From Candidatus Kryptonium sp. (GTDB taxonomy: Bacteria; Bacteroidota; Ignavibacteria; Kryptoniales; Kryptoniaceae), in the NCBI GenBank assembly GCA_025060635.1, contig JANXBN010000007.1, positions 62,001 through 126,000 on the forward strand: DNA of 64,000 bases, in the 5' to 3' direction. Below, piece by piece: positions 54,624-63,978 of this stretch. The notes below the pieces were generated by a model. That model saw nothing but the letters and a program-made list of their open reading frames with translations, was not told the DNA's origin and did no database searches. Within the stretch, counting starts at the first letter, position 1. The number at the start of each line of letters is the position of its first letter. Position numbers and translations under genes: made by a program.

Positions 54624-55547
54624 TTATTTGTCTCGCATAAGTTCATACATTATTGCCTTCTGCACATGCAAGCGATTTTCAGCTTCGTCAAAGACAACAC
54701 TGTTAGGTGAATCTATTACATCGTTCGTTACTTCTTCGCCGCGATGAGCTGGAAGACAATGCATAAAGAGAGCGTCTGGTTTTGCAAGTGAGAATAATTT
54801 CTTGTTCACTTGATATGGTTGAAAGATCTTTTTCCTAATTTCCGCTTCGCTTTCCTGTCCCATGCTCGCCCAGACATCGGTGTAAACTACATCTGCATCT
54901 TTTACAGCTTCTTCTGGATCGTTTGTGATGTTTATTTTTGCTCCGGTTATTTTTGCGTCTTCAATTGCAAGTTCGTAAATCTCCTTTTTAGGTTCATATC
55001 CTTTTGGAGTAGCGGCCCAGAAGTTGACACCAAGTTTTGCAGCGCCTTGCATCAAGGAGTGACATACATTGTTTCCATCGCCAACGAAAACAACTTTCAA
55101 ATTTTTTAAATCTCCTTTCTTCTCAAGCATCGTGAAATAATCAGCCATTGCCTGACATGGATGCAAAAGATCGGTTAATCCATTGATCACTGGGATTTTA
55201 ACCGCTTTGGCAAGTTCAAGCACAATGTCGTGACCAAAGGTTCTTATCATTATTCCATCAACCATTCTTTCAAGTGTTTTTCCTACATCATAAACTGATT
55301 CTCTTTTGCCCATTTGGATATCAGATGGAGCAAGGTAAATCGCATCGCCACCAAGTTGCCTTATACCAACTTCAAAACTAACTCTTGTTCTTAAAGATGG
55401 TTTTTCAAAAATAAGGGCGAGTATTTTACCTTCAAGTGATTTTGAAAATTTTTTCGGGTTCGCTTTCATTTCCTTTGTAAGCTCAAAAATTTGGTGAACT
55501 TCCTCAACTGTTAAATCTTGAATTGAGATGAAATCCTTGTTTCGCAT
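54624..55547 (-). CDS. argF: Ornithine carbamoyltransferase
   Basis: 307 residues. Carbamoyl-phosphate loop S-L-R-T-R, I-R-T-F-G-H, H-P-C-Q-A, the ornithine-binding D-V-W-A-S-M-G loop and the active-site H-C-L-P. The last two are OTC-specific, so it is not a second ATCase. It runs anabolically to citrulline or catabolically to ornithine plus carbamoyl phosphate. The carbamate kinase gene 24 bases downstream favours the catabolic sense. Confidence 0.93.
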   Translation of the reverse strand: MRNKDFISIQDLTVEEVHQIFELTKEMKANPKKFSKSLEGKILALIFEKPSLRTRVSFEVGIRQLGGDAIYLAPSDIQMGKRESVYDVGKTLERMVDGIMIRTFGHDIVLELAKAVKIPVINGLTDLLHPCQAMADYFTMLEKKGDLKNLKVVFVGDGNNVCHSLMQGAAKLGVNFWAATPKGYEPKKEIYELAIEDAKITGAKINITNDPEEAVKDADVVYTDVWASMGQESEAEIRKKIFQPYQVNKKLFSLAKPDALFMHCLPAHRGEEVTNDVIDSPNSVVFDEAENRLHVQKAIMYELMRDK

Positions 55548-55628
55548 ATTAAGTTTTTCTTTTTGTTTTAAGGATGTCTGTTTTCAAAGATGTCAAATCT
55601 TTTATTTGCTGTCGGAGTAAAAAACTTT

Positions 55629-56963
55629 TTACTTTATAAGTTTTTTAGACCTCGCAAATGATGTCAATATATCAGTTAGATCTGGTTTTCCAATCTCTTG
55701 CAACTCGTATTTGACGCGAACTGCTGGTTTGTTAAGTTTTAAGACGCGTCTTAAGTCAATCGGGGTTCCAATTACGACCACATCAGCTGGGGTTCGGTTG
55801 ATCGTTTTTTCAAGCTCTTTCATTTGTTCTTTTCCATATCCTACCGCTGGAAGCAGATTTTTTATTTGAGTGTATTTTTCAAAAGTTTCTTTTATTGAAC
55901 CGATAGCATATGGGCGCGGATCAATTAATTCTTTCGCTCCAAATTTTTGTGCAGCAAGAACCGCAGCGCCATATTCCATTTCACCATGTGTGAGAGTTGG
56001 TCCGTCTTCAACGGCAAGCACTCTCTTACCACGAATTATAGATCCATCCTCAACGAAAATCGGTGACGCTGCTTCAACTATGATCGCTCTTGGATTTACA
56101 CTTCTTATGTTATTTCTTACTGTTTCAACATTTTCAGGTCTTGCAGAATCAACTTTATTTATCACGACGACATCTGCGATTCTTAAATTGGAACTCCCAG
56201 GATAGTAAGTTAACTCATGCCCTGGTCTATGTGGATCAGTGACCACGATTGTTAAATCAGGTCTGAAAAACGGCATATCGTTATTTCCGCCATCCCATAT
56301 TATAACATCTGCTTCTTCTTCCGCCTTACGAAGTATTTTTGCATAATCAACACCGGCATAGACAACACCACCGTTAACAATATGAGGTTCATATTCTTCC
56401 ATTTCTTCAATGGTGCAATTTTGTCGGTGCATGTCTTCTATAGAGGCAAACCTTTGAACTTCTTGTTTTCTTAAATCTCCATATGGCATCGGATGTCTTA
56501 CAACTACAACTTTTAAACCCATTTCTCTTAGCAATCTCGCAACTTTTCTTGATGTTTGGCTTTTCCCGCATCCAGTTCTAACAGCGACGACCGCAACCAC
56601 TGGCACTTTGCTTTCAAGCATAGTTTGATTAAGCCCAAGGAGACGGAAGCTTGCCCCAGCCGAGATGACCCTTGAGGCTCTTTCCATAACATATTGATGT
56701 GAGACATCTGAATATGAAAAAACAACTTCATCAACATTGAATTTTTTTATGAGTTCTTCAAGTTTCTCCTCTGGATAAATTGGTATTCCTTTTGGATAAA
56801 GCTTTCCTGCAAGTTCAGGTGGATATTTTCTATTTTCAATGTTTGGTATTTGAGTGGCTGTGAAAGCAACAACTTCATAATCTTTGTCATCGCGATAATA
56901 CATGTTGAAGTTATGAAAATCTCTACCTGCAGCGCCCATAATTATAACTCTTTTTCTGCTCAT
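55629..56963 (-). CDS. Cyclic 2,3-diphosphoglycerate synthetase-like P-loop GTPase/ATPase
   Basis: 444 residues. N-terminal Rossmann-like region (I-I-M-G-A-A-G-R-D-F-H-N-F-N, 7-20), then a P-loop R-T-G-C-G-K-S (129-135), D-P-H-R-P-G-H-E and V-V-I-N-K-V-D (nucleotide-base motif). The family is named after the archaeal cDPG synthetase, but most bacterial members are untested. It heads the operon OTC-arcC-pyrB, separated by 81 bases from OTC. A Shine-Dalgarno GGAGG lies at 56968-56972. A role linked to carbamoyl phosphate is an inference from context. Confidence 0.8.
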   Translation of the reverse strand: MSRKRVIIMGAAGRDFHNFNMYYRDDKDYEVVAFTATQIPNIENRKYPPELAGKLYPKGIPIYPEEKLEELIKKFNVDEVVFSYSDVSHQYVMERASRVISAGASFRLLGLNQTMLESKVPVVAVVAVRTGCGKSQTSRKVARLLREMGLKVVVVRHPMPYGDLRKQEVQRFASIEDMHRQNCTIEEMEEYEPHIVNGGVVYAGVDYAKILRKAEEEADVIIWDGGNNDMPFFRPDLTIVVTDPHRPGHELTYYPGSSNLRIADVVVINKVDSARPENVETVRNNIRSVNPRAIIVEAASPIFVEDGSIIRGKRVLAVEDGPTLTHGEMEYGAAVLAAQKFGAKELIDPRPYAIGSIKETFEKYTQIKNLLPAVGYGKEQMKELEKTINRTPADVVVIGTPIDLRRVLKLNKPAVRVKYELQEIGKPDLTDILTSFARSKKLIK

Positions 56964-57233
56964 AAAACCTCCAGATATGTTTTAAATTTTAAAAATGCAA
57001 ACAAAGAATGAGACATAAAGTGGGAGAAATGATGAGTGTTTAAGTTTGAAGGGAATACTAAGTTTTGTGGTCTTTCGGCGGTAAACCTGAAGGATTATTT
57101 GTGACCTTTGGGAGCATAAACGACCTTGAAAGTTGCTTAAAAACTCAATAATTCTTAAATTTTCACAAAGCAAATTTAGTCAAAAAAGCGAAAAAAACAA
57201 AATTGAAAAATTTTAAACAAAGGAGGTGTAAAT
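56964..57233. other. 270-bp divergent intergenic region
   Basis: Separates the cDPGS-like operon from the aldolase gene. A GC-richer patch at about 57060-57130 contains GGTC near 57071 and GACC near 57098 and 57121, which could fold. I could not match it to any riboswitch I know. The plus-strand end holds the strong GGAGGTG (57222-57228) for the aldolase. Confidence 0.45.
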
Positions 57234-58574
57234 ATGTTCAAGGACTCAATTGAATTGAAAAACTATCTTGCTGGTATAGTTGAGTTTGATGGCGATGTGA
57301 ATGTAATTGACCCTATAAAGTTGAGAGATAAAGCGATTGATGAACTTGTTTATAACGCAGTATTCAATCCGGATGAAAATTTAAAAATGGAAATACGAAA
57401 CCTAATTCGTAAAATAGCCCGAAAGCTCGGCGCTGTTCCTGCTTCAATACAATCTTTCTATGAAGCGATGGGAAGGGGGGAAGTTGGTGGATTTACAGTT
57501 CCAGCAGTTAACATTCGCGGTTTGACATACGATGTCGCAAGGGCTTATGTCAGAGCCGCAAAAAATAATAATGTCGGTGCTTTCATATTTGAAATCGCAA
57601 AGTCGGAAATTGGTTATACTTTCCAACGCCCAAGTGAATATACTGCCTGCGTTCTTGCAGCGTGTATAAAAGAAGGCTATCAGGGTCCTGTCTTTATCCA
57701 AGGTGATCATGTCCAAGTTAGCGCTAAAAAATACCTTGAAAACCCAGAAAAAGAAATTGAAGCGTTGAAAGCTCTAGTTAAGGAAGAGATAGAAGCTGAT
57801 TTTTACAACATTGATATTGACAGTTCAACTCTAGTTGATTTGAGCAAACCAACGCTTGATGAACAGCAAAGACCAAACTACGAAGTTGCCGCTGAAATGA
57901 CAGAATATATAAGAAAACTTCAACCTGAAGGAATTGAGATCTCTATTGGTGGTGAAATCGGTGAAGTTGGTGGGAAAAATAGCACTCCCGAAGAGTTAAG
58001 AGCTTATATGGCAGGTTACCTTAAACTTCTTGCTGAGAAAGGAAATTATAAAGGAATAAGCAAAATTAGTGTTCAAACTGGAACAACCCACGGTGGAGTT
58101 CCACTTCCAGATGGGACAATAGCTCAAGTCAAAATTGATTTTGAAACTTTGCGTATTCTTTCAGAAGTTGCAAGAAAAGAGTATGGTCTTTCTGGCGCGG
58201 TTCAACACGGTGCATCAACTCTGCCTGAGGAACTCTTTGATAAATTCCCACAAGTTGGAACTGCAGAAATTCATCTCGCAACAGAATTTCAAAACATGAT
58301 CTATTCAATGCTTCCTAATGAATTCAAGCATGAGATTTATGAATTTTTGAAGAAAGAGTTTAAAGACGAATGGAAATCCGGAGATACGGAGGAACAATTC
58401 ATTTACAAAACAAGAAAGAAGGGATTCGGTCCGTTTAAGAAAGAATTTTGGGATCTACCGAGTTCACTGAAAGAAGAGATCGGAAACGCGCTTGAAAGGA
58501 AGTTCAATTTGCTTCTGCAAAAATTGAATGTTGTTAATACTTACGATCTCGTGCGAAAATATGTTAAGGTGTAA
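57234..58574 (+). CDS. fba: Class II fructose-bisphosphate aldolase family, long form
   Basis: 446 residues, longer than E. coli Fba (359). Zinc ligands are in F-I-Q-G-D-H-V-Q (Asp/His), G-E-I-G-E-V-G-G-K and V-Q-T-G-T-T-H-G-G; the late motif A-V-Q-H-G-A-S-T-L-P-E completes the site. It cleaves or forms fructose-1,6-bisphosphate, though tagatose-bisphosphate use is possible. The start is fixed by GGAGGTG five bases upstream. The gene ends in an inverted repeat. Confidence 0.88.
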   Translation: MFKDSIELKNYLAGIVEFDGDVNVIDPIKLRDKAIDELVYNAVFNPDENLKMEIRNLIRKIARKLGAVPASIQSFYEAMGRGEVGGFTVPAVNIRGLTYDVARAYVRAAKNNNVGAFIFEIAKSEIGYTFQRPSEYTACVLAACIKEGYQGPVFIQGDHVQVSAKKYLENPEKEIEALKALVKEEIEADFYNIDIDSSTLVDLSKPTLDEQQRPNYEVAAEMTEYIRKLQPEGIEISIGGEIGEVGGKNSTPEELRAYMAGYLKLLAEKGNYKGISKISVQTGTTHGGVPLPDGTIAQVKIDFETLRILSEVARKEYGLSGAVQHGASTLPEELFDKFPQVGTAEIHLATEFQNMIYSMLPNEFKHEIYEFLKKEFKDEWKSGDTEEQFIYKTRKKGFGPFKKEFWDLPSSLKEEIGNALERKFNLLLQKLNVVNTYDLVRKYVKV

Positions 58575-58598
58575 GTTATAAATTTCTTGTTTTAAAAA

Positions 58599-58623
58599 CC
58601 CTCCCTCTTAAGTTGGGGGAGGG
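58599..58623. terminator. Inverted repeat after the aldolase gene, probable terminator
   Basis: CCCTCCC and GGGAGGG arms (58599-58605 with 58617-58623, plus two more inner pairs) begin 25 bases after the fba stop. Downstream on the plus strand the T-tract is weak (AACTTTCT). On the minus strand a TTTTTAAAA run follows, so the hairpin would work best in that direction. Confidence 0.6.
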
Positions 58624-58658
58624 AACTTTCTAAAATTTTAAGTTTTCTCACCATCGGG

Positions 58659-61397
58659 ATGAAACAGGTATATCAATTTTTGCTTCTTCTTTCTTTTTTC
58701 GGCTGGATAGCAAATTCACAAGAAAAACTGCAAATAAAATTTTATGATAAGAACGGGGCTTATCATATTGTAAACTACGAAATTAAGCAACCTAAAATCG
58801 CACTTGTTTTAAGTGGTGGGGGAGCAAGGGGACTAAGCCATATCGGAGTTTTAAAAGTTTTTGAAAAGTATGGAATCAAGGTTGATTGTATAATTGGAAC
58901 AAGTATGGGGAGCATAGTTGGTGGCTTATATTCCGCCGGATTAAGAGCTGATGAAATTGAGAAGATCGCGCTCACAACGAATTGGAGCGGTATAATAACA
59001 CTTGGTGAGAAAGAAGACAGATCTAACTTGTTTTTTGACAGGAAATATCTGATTGAGAAAAGTTTTATTTATTTCCGTTTCAGAGGTCTGAAACCACTTA
59101 TCCCATCATATGTAATTTCAGGACAAAGCATAACTGAGGAACTTTTAAAAATTTTTTTAAAAACACCATTCCACTATATAACCGATTACGAAAAACTGAA
59201 ACCAAGATTTTATACTGTTGCGACAGATCTTGTAACTGGAAAGAGAATTATTTTTTCAAACGGAAATATCGTTTATTCTGTTAAGGCAAGTTCCACTATC
59301 CCTCTTGTTTTTCAACCTGTATTTTTAGATTCGCTTGTCCTTGTTGATGGTGGTTTGATTTCTAACATACCTGCGGATGTGGCAAGGGAACTTGGATGTG
59401 ATATAGTGATAACAGTTGATGCGACAAGTCCCTTAAGAAGCCCCCAAGATATTCAACTTCCGTGGAACACGGCTGATCAAATCGTGGGGATAATGATGCA
59501 ACTTTCAAATAAATTTCAAATTGAAAAATCAGACATCGTCTTGAAACCAGAACTTGAAGGAGTTAGCCCATCTGATTTTGATAAAGTGGAACTGATAATA
59601 AAAAGTGGTGAAAAAGTAGCGGAGGAGAAAATTGATGAAATAATTTCGCTTATAGAATCAAAAATCAAAATTTTAGGCGATTCCGAGGAGCGAAAGTTAA
59701 GCGAATACCGACTTAAACTCTACGGCGATGGTCTGCCTGCAGATGCGATCAATTCAATTATTTGGAAAGAAGTCACTGATAAAGATATCGTTAATCTTTT
59801 GTATAAGATATTATCGCAGGGGGAATATGCAAGAATTGATGTGGAAGTGCACCAAGGAGCAAGAGACACTGAAATTGTTTTCAATACAAAACTGAATCCA
59901 GATATAAAAAAAGTTAATGTGTATCCTCAATCTTCAGATGGTTTTCAGATAGATTTTTCAAGGTTTTTAGGAGGATTATTTGCTTCGTTTGAGGTTTTGG
60001 ATACTTGCGTTGCTTTTTATCCAAGCAATGAGATTTATTTTTCAGAAAGAAATGTTTATGAAATTTCTCGGGAAATTTTGCGAATTTTCCACGCCTTCGG
60101 TTATTCGTTCGCTACTATAAAAAAAATTGAATTTGACGAGTTCAATCGTGAAATTAACATCTATTTGAACGATGGCTATGTATCGGAGATAAAAATTCAC
60201 GGCAACATCAAGACAAGGAATTTTGTTATCTTTCGTGACATTATGTTCAGGGAAGGGGAGATATTAACTGAAAGAAAAGTTTTGGAAACTTTAAGAAATC
60301 TGTGGGCTACCGATCTTTTCTCGCAGATAAAGCTTGATTATATTGTTGAAGATAGTGTTCGGGTTGCGATCCATCTTCAAGAATCAGCATCGCAGTTTTT
60401 GAGAATGGGTCTGAGAATTGATAACGAGCGGGGGGGACAGTTCTTTTCTGATTTCCGCAATGAAAATACATTTGGCTTTAACGATAACTTTGGATTAACT
60501 TTTCAAGGTGGGATGAGAAACTTGATGTTGAAACTTGAATATAAAGTTGACAGGTTATTTCAAACAATTTTCACATACAAGTTTAACCTTTACCATTCCG
60601 AAAGGAAAGTTCATACTTACAAAACTATTTTAAGTGATAGGAGTTTTTCGCTCAAGAACGAAGGAGAAATTAAGTTCTCTTACATTGGCTTTGATTTATC
60701 CGCAGGTGGACAATTTGAAAAACTCGGGAATGCTCTAATAAGGTATCAGGTTGAACGAGCATTTGTTAAAAATGTTTCAAGAATTGAGTTCAAAGAAGAA
60801 AGGAATTTGCTTGCGAAGTTACAGCTGAATATAAATGTTGATTCAAGAGACAAAGCTTATTTTCCCAATCGTGGGGTTTATATGAATGCCTACTATGAAA
60901 TGTCGCAAAAGTTTCTTGGTTCAGATGTCGCTTATTCAAAAATTTTCTTCTCGTACGAAAACTACAACACATATTTTAAATATGGTGCTTTGAAGTTGAA
61001 GTTTTTGTTTGGTTTATGTGATGATTCAACTCCGTTGTCACAGCAGTTTTTTATCGGCTCGGTTACAGGTTTAAATTCATTTTCTGGGATGAAAGAAGAT
61101 GAAATGTATGGAAGACAGGTTATCCTTGGAGGAGTAGAGGCGAGATTTAGAAGCCCTATAAAAGTTTTTTTTGAAAGTTTTTTATCATTACGATATGATG
61201 TCGGTTCCGCATGGGAAAAATTTGAGGCAATTAGATGGAAAGATCTAAGACAGGGCATTGGAATTGAACTCGGCTTTGATACACCAATTGGTGCCTTAAG
61301 AATCAATGTCGGTAAAAGTTTTCTGGTGAGAGCGGTAAAACAAGAAGGATTGATTTGGGGTCCGACGATCTTTTACTTTTCGCTTGGATTTGAGTGA
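58659..61397 (+). CDS. Patatin-like phospholipase fused to POTRA/Omp85 outer-membrane barrel
   Basis: 912 residues with a signal peptide (QVYQFLLLLSFFGWIANSQ). The patatin domain (about 45-330) has the oxyanion loop G-G-G-A-R-G (53-58), nucleophile S82 in G-T-S-M-G and the catalytic Asp in V-D-G-G-L-I-S. One or more POTRA-like repeats follow (EIKIHGNIKTRNFVIFRDIM). The last 350 residues form an Omp85/D15 barrel ending in Phe-Glu (GPTIFYFSLGFE). The layout matches type Vd-like PlpD proteins, in which the lipase is delivered across the outer membrane. Confidence 0.92.
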   Translation: MKQVYQFLLLLSFFGWIANSQEKLQIKFYDKNGAYHIVNYEIKQPKIALVLSGGGARGLSHIGVLKVFEKYGIKVDCIIGTSMGSIVGGLYSAGLRADEIEKIALTTNWSGIITLGEKEDRSNLFFDRKYLIEKSFIYFRFRGLKPLIPSYVISGQSITEELLKIFLKTPFHYITDYEKLKPRFYTVATDLVTGKRIIFSNGNIVYSVKASSTIPLVFQPVFLDSLVLVDGGLISNIPADVARELGCDIVITVDATSPLRSPQDIQLPWNTADQIVGIMMQLSNKFQIEKSDIVLKPELEGVSPSDFDKVELIIKSGEKVAEEKIDEIISLIESKIKILGDSEERKLSEYRLKLYGDGLPADAINSIIWKEVTDKDIVNLLYKILSQGEYARIDVEVHQGARDTEIVFNTKLNPDIKKVNVYPQSSDGFQIDFSRFLGGLFASFEVLDTCVAFYPSNEIYFSERNVYEISREILRIFHAFGYSFATIKKIEFDEFNREINIYLNDGYVSEIKIHGNIKTRNFVIFRDIMFREGEILTERKVLETLRNLWATDLFSQIKLDYIVEDSVRVAIHLQESASQFLRMGLRIDNERGGQFFSDFRNENTFGFNDNFGLTFQGGMRNLMLKLEYKVDRLFQTIFTYKFNLYHSERKVHTYKTILSDRSFSLKNEGEIKFSYIGFDLSAGGQFEKLGNALIRYQVERAFVKNVSRIEFKEERNLLAKLQLNINVDSRDKAYFPNRGVYMNAYYEMSQKFLGSDVAYSKIFFSYENYNTYFKYGALKLKFLFGLCDDSTPLSQQFFIGSVTGLNSFSGMKEDEMYGRQVILGGVEARFRSPIKVFFESFLSLRYDVGSAWEKFEAIRWKDLRQGIGIELGFDTPIGALRINVGKSFLVRAVKQEGLIWGPTIFYFSLGFE

Positions 61398-61509
61398 AAT
61401 TGTTAGCTTTGCTACGGAAGCAAGGAAATAAATGGAACTTGATTTTTTTTAAATGTTTTATAAATTATAGACGAAAAAGTAAAAACAAAGGCTGTTAAAT
61501 TTAGAAGAT
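61398..61509. other. Intergenic region before hflX
   Basis: AT-rich, with a short hairpin TTGCT-ACGGA-AGCAA (about 61413-61427) lacking a T-run. TTGATT (about 61440) and a TATAAATTATAG stretch (about 61460-61471) could be promoter elements for hflX. Weak evidence. Confidence 0.3.
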
Positions 61510-62775
61510 TTGGTAAATTACGAAAAGGAGCGAGAGAAAGCGATTATAGTTGGAGTGATCTTCCCTCATCAAACGAGAGCTCAAGTTGAGGAATACCTTG
61601 ATGAATTGGAACTTCTTGCTGATACGGCGGGGGCTGATGTGGTTTGCAGAGTTTATCAAGAAAGAGAAAGTCCTGATCCCGCATTTTTCATAGGGCGTGG
61701 TAAAGCTGAACAAATAGCTAAAATCGTTGAGGATGAGAAAATAGACATTGTGATATTTGATGACGACTTATCGGGTGTTCAAGTCAGAAATCTTGAGGAT
61801 ATAATTAATTGTAAAGTTATAGATCGGACGACTCTAATACTTGATATATTTGCCTCGCATGCGAGGACGGCACCAGCCAAAATTCAAGTTGAACTTGCCC
61901 AACTTGAGTATCTCTTGCCAAGATTGACTGGCAGATGGAGACACTTGTCAAAGCAATATGGTGGAATCGGAACAAAAGGACCAGGTGAAACTCAACTTGA
62001 AACAGACAGACGACTTGTCAAAAGGAAGATCGCTATTTTAAGAAGAAAGTTAAATGAAATTGATAATCAAAGAAAGGTCCAGCGAAAGGGACGAAGAGAT
62101 ATATTTAGAGTTGCACTTGTCGGTTATACGAACGCAGGCAAATCAACTCTTTTGAATGTGTTGGCTGATGCAAATGTTTATGTTGAAGACAAACTTTTCG
62201 CAACCCTTGATGCAACGACTCGTGTTGTGAAACTTTCTCCAACGAGGAAAATTCTTCTAACTGACACAGTTGGTTTCATAAGAAAACTTCCACATCATCT
62301 CATCGCATCCTTTAAGTCAACGCTTGATGAGATCGTTGAAGCAGATATATTGCTTCATGTTGTTGATATATCAGCTCCGAACTTTAAAGAACAAATAAAA
62401 GTTGTTGAGGAAACGCTCGGGGAACTTAACTCGCTTGATAAGCCCACAATTCTTGTATTTAACAAAATTGACAAATTACAAGATAGAAATTTAATCTATT
62501 CAATCGCAAACGAATATAAAAATGCTGTTTTCATATCGGCAGCTCGTGGTTTAAACATCCAAGCTTTAAAAGATAAAATCAGTCAAATTATAGACGATCA
62601 TTATGTTGAGATAACTGGAAAAATTGATGTTTCAAATTCGGAGGCGATGTCGCTCATATACAAGTTGGGTGAAGTTCTTGATGTGAGATATGATGATGAC
62701 AATTACTTGACGCTTAAATTCAAAATTGAAAAAAGACACCTTCCCAAAATTTCTTCATATATTTTGATGACTTGA
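61510..62775 (+). CDS. hflX: HflX GTPase
   Basis: 421 residues. N-terminal HflX domain with I-G-R-G-K-A-E-Q-I and the G-G-I-G-T-K-G-P-G-E-T-Q-L-E-T-D-R linker signature. The G-domain has Walker A G-Y-T-N-A-G-K-S-T (205-213), D-T-V-G-F-I-R and F-N-K-I-D. It splits stalled ribosomes, notably after heat stress. The start is TTG 61510. The frame is open a little further upstream (LNLEDLVNY), so a few more residues are possible. Confidence 0.95.
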   Translation: MVNYEKEREKAIIVGVIFPHQTRAQVEEYLDELELLADTAGADVVCRVYQERESPDPAFFIGRGKAEQIAKIVEDEKIDIVIFDDDLSGVQVRNLEDIINCKVIDRTTLILDIFASHARTAPAKIQVELAQLEYLLPRLTGRWRHLSKQYGGIGTKGPGETQLETDRRLVKRKIAILRRKLNEIDNQRKVQRKGRRDIFRVALVGYTNAGKSTLLNVLADANVYVEDKLFATLDATTRVVKLSPTRKILLTDTVGFIRKLPHHLIASFKSTLDEIVEADILLHVVDISAPNFKEQIKVVEETLGELNSLDKPTILVFNKIDKLQDRNLIYSIANEYKNAVFISAARGLNIQALKDKISQIIDDHYVEITGKIDVSNSEAMSLIYKLGEVLDVRYDDDNYLTLKFKIEKRHLPKISSYILMT

Positions 62776-63816
62776 TCATTTCCAACTGTTGTGTTCAACT
62801 GTGCACCACGCTTCATCATCAACATAAAGTTCATGCGTTGATTTTAAGCGAGGAAGTTTTTTTAATTTGATTTTGTCATACGCCTCCACTCTAAAAAACG
62901 AGGACCGAAACCAATTTGTGTTCGGTATCCCTATTTTAAGCTTTTTGTTGATTAAATAGTGGTTGTAGTTTTCAATCCATTGATTTTCATCTTCTGGGTA
63001 ATAAGAGAAATCGCGAATTATGTCGGTAATGACCATTCCGGTTGAAAGTATAAACTTTTGAATATGATGCCACTTTTCAAGGTTTGCTTCAATGTGCGTG
63101 AGTCCAAAATATCCAGCGGAATTTTTCTTTTTAAGCGCTTGCATACATCTGTATATGAAAAGAATGAAACCTTGAAGTGTTTCAACGGGGTCAGTTAAAA
63201 ATGTATCATATTTGTTCATTTCTTTCTTCGGGAAAGAATCAATCACATCGTGATTTATTGTTTTGATATTTAAGTTGTATTCTTTTGACACATCGTTTAT
63301 GAAGTCAATTAGTCTCTTGTCAATTTCAAGGACTGTTATTTTTTGAGCAACGCCGAGAAGACCGATCGCTATGCTTACAAGATCATCGTCCCCAAGTATA
63401 AAAATTGCTTTGTTTTCTATGTCGCCTCTCTCATACATAAAAATTGCCCTTCTTACAGCATCTTCAGAACTTATGAATCCTTGGTCATATTCAACCGATG
63501 GGAGAGGTCGGTTTTTTACGATAGATTTATATATTTGAAGAATCTTTTCGTATTCACCTTTGATTTGAACTCCCCCGCGACAATGCTCGCATCTCGGGTC
63601 AGGATAGGATTTAATTTGAATCCGATCGTTTAAGTAAAACTTTTCACCTTCTCTTTTTATGATGTTATTTTTCATTAGCTTGTTCAAGGTGAGATAAAGT
63701 TCTTTCAATGTCCCATCTTGTCTGTTAAATATCTCCCAAAAAGTTTTCGGTCCAGAAGAAAGCGAGTGTATCACCTGATTTCTTATCCTATCGTTGCTCA
63801 TTGTTTTTTCTGCCAC
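62776..63816 (-). CDS. bpsA: N4-bis(aminopropyl)spermidine synthase (branched-chain polyamine)
   Basis: 346 residues. A winged-helix-like N-terminus (10-60) and a zinc-type C76-E-H-C79 precede the aminopropyltransferase core: Y-D-Q-G-F-I-S-S-E-D-A-V-R-R-A (110-124), the catalytic G-D-D-D motif (142-145) and T-D-P-V-E-T-L-Q-G. BpsA adds two aminopropyl groups from decarboxylated SAM to spermidine, making a quaternary or branched polyamine that protects nucleic acids in (hyper)thermophiles. The start may be five codons later (M-S-N-D-R). Convergent with hflX. Confidence 0.95.
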   Translation of the reverse strand: MAEKTMSNDRIRNQVIHSLSSGPKTFWEIFNRQDGTLKELYLTLNKLMKNNIIKREGEKFYLNDRIQIKSYPDPRCEHCRGGVQIKGEYEKILQIYKSIVKNRPLPSVEYDQGFISSEDAVRRAIFMYERGDIENKAIFILGDDDLVSIAIGLLGVAQKITVLEIDKRLIDFINDVSKEYNLNIKTINHDVIDSFPKKEMNKYDTFLTDPVETLQGFILFIYRCMQALKKKNSAGYFGLTHIEANLEKWHHIQKFILSTGMVITDIIRDFSYYPEDENQWIENYNHYLINKKLKIGIPNTNWFRSSFFRVEAYDKIKLKKLPRLKSTHELYVDDEAWCTVEHNSWK

Positions 63817-63935
63817 GCTTTTAATTTTTTAAATAAATTTACAATTTGGCTTGTTAATTTCAAAACCGATAAATTTTGTGCAGGTTAATTTGCGAGTGTG
63901 TCATTTTTGGACAATTTTCAAATCCTGATTTTATT

Positions 63936-63956
63936 TTTTGGCAAATTTAGCCAAAA
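63936..63956. promoter_or_regulatory. Inverted repeat beside the sigma-54 promoter (candidate activator site)
   Basis: TTTTGGC and GCCAAAA are perfect 7-bp arms around AAATTTA, ending six bases before the -24 element. It could bind an enhancer protein, although such sites normally lie further upstream, or a repressor. Confidence 0.4.
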
Positions 63957-63961
63957 TTTAT

Positions 63962-63978
63962 TTGGCATAGTGTTTGCT
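63962..63978 (+). promoter_or_regulatory. Sigma-54 (-24/-12) promoter
   Basis: TTGGCATAGTGTTTGCT fits the consensus TGGCAC-N5-TTGC closely: GG at 63964-63965 and GC at 63976-63977 are exactly 10 bases apart. Transcription would start near 63989 and run off the right end of the window, away from bpsA. An NtrC-type activator is encoded at 47272-48702. Confidence 0.8.

Noticed and set aside
54624-55547. Reading the OTC gene as a second aspartate or YgeW-type carbamoyltransferase
   Set aside because: The D-V-W-A-S-M-G loop and H-C-L-P motif are specific to ornithine carbamoyltransferase.
57060-57130. A riboswitch upstream of the cDPGS-like gene
   Set aside because: Some complementary segments exist, but they do not fit the conserved core of any class I can recall, so I list the region only as intergenic.
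61413-61427. Hairpin after the patatin gene as a terminator
   Set aside because: The stem is only 5 bp and no T-run follows.
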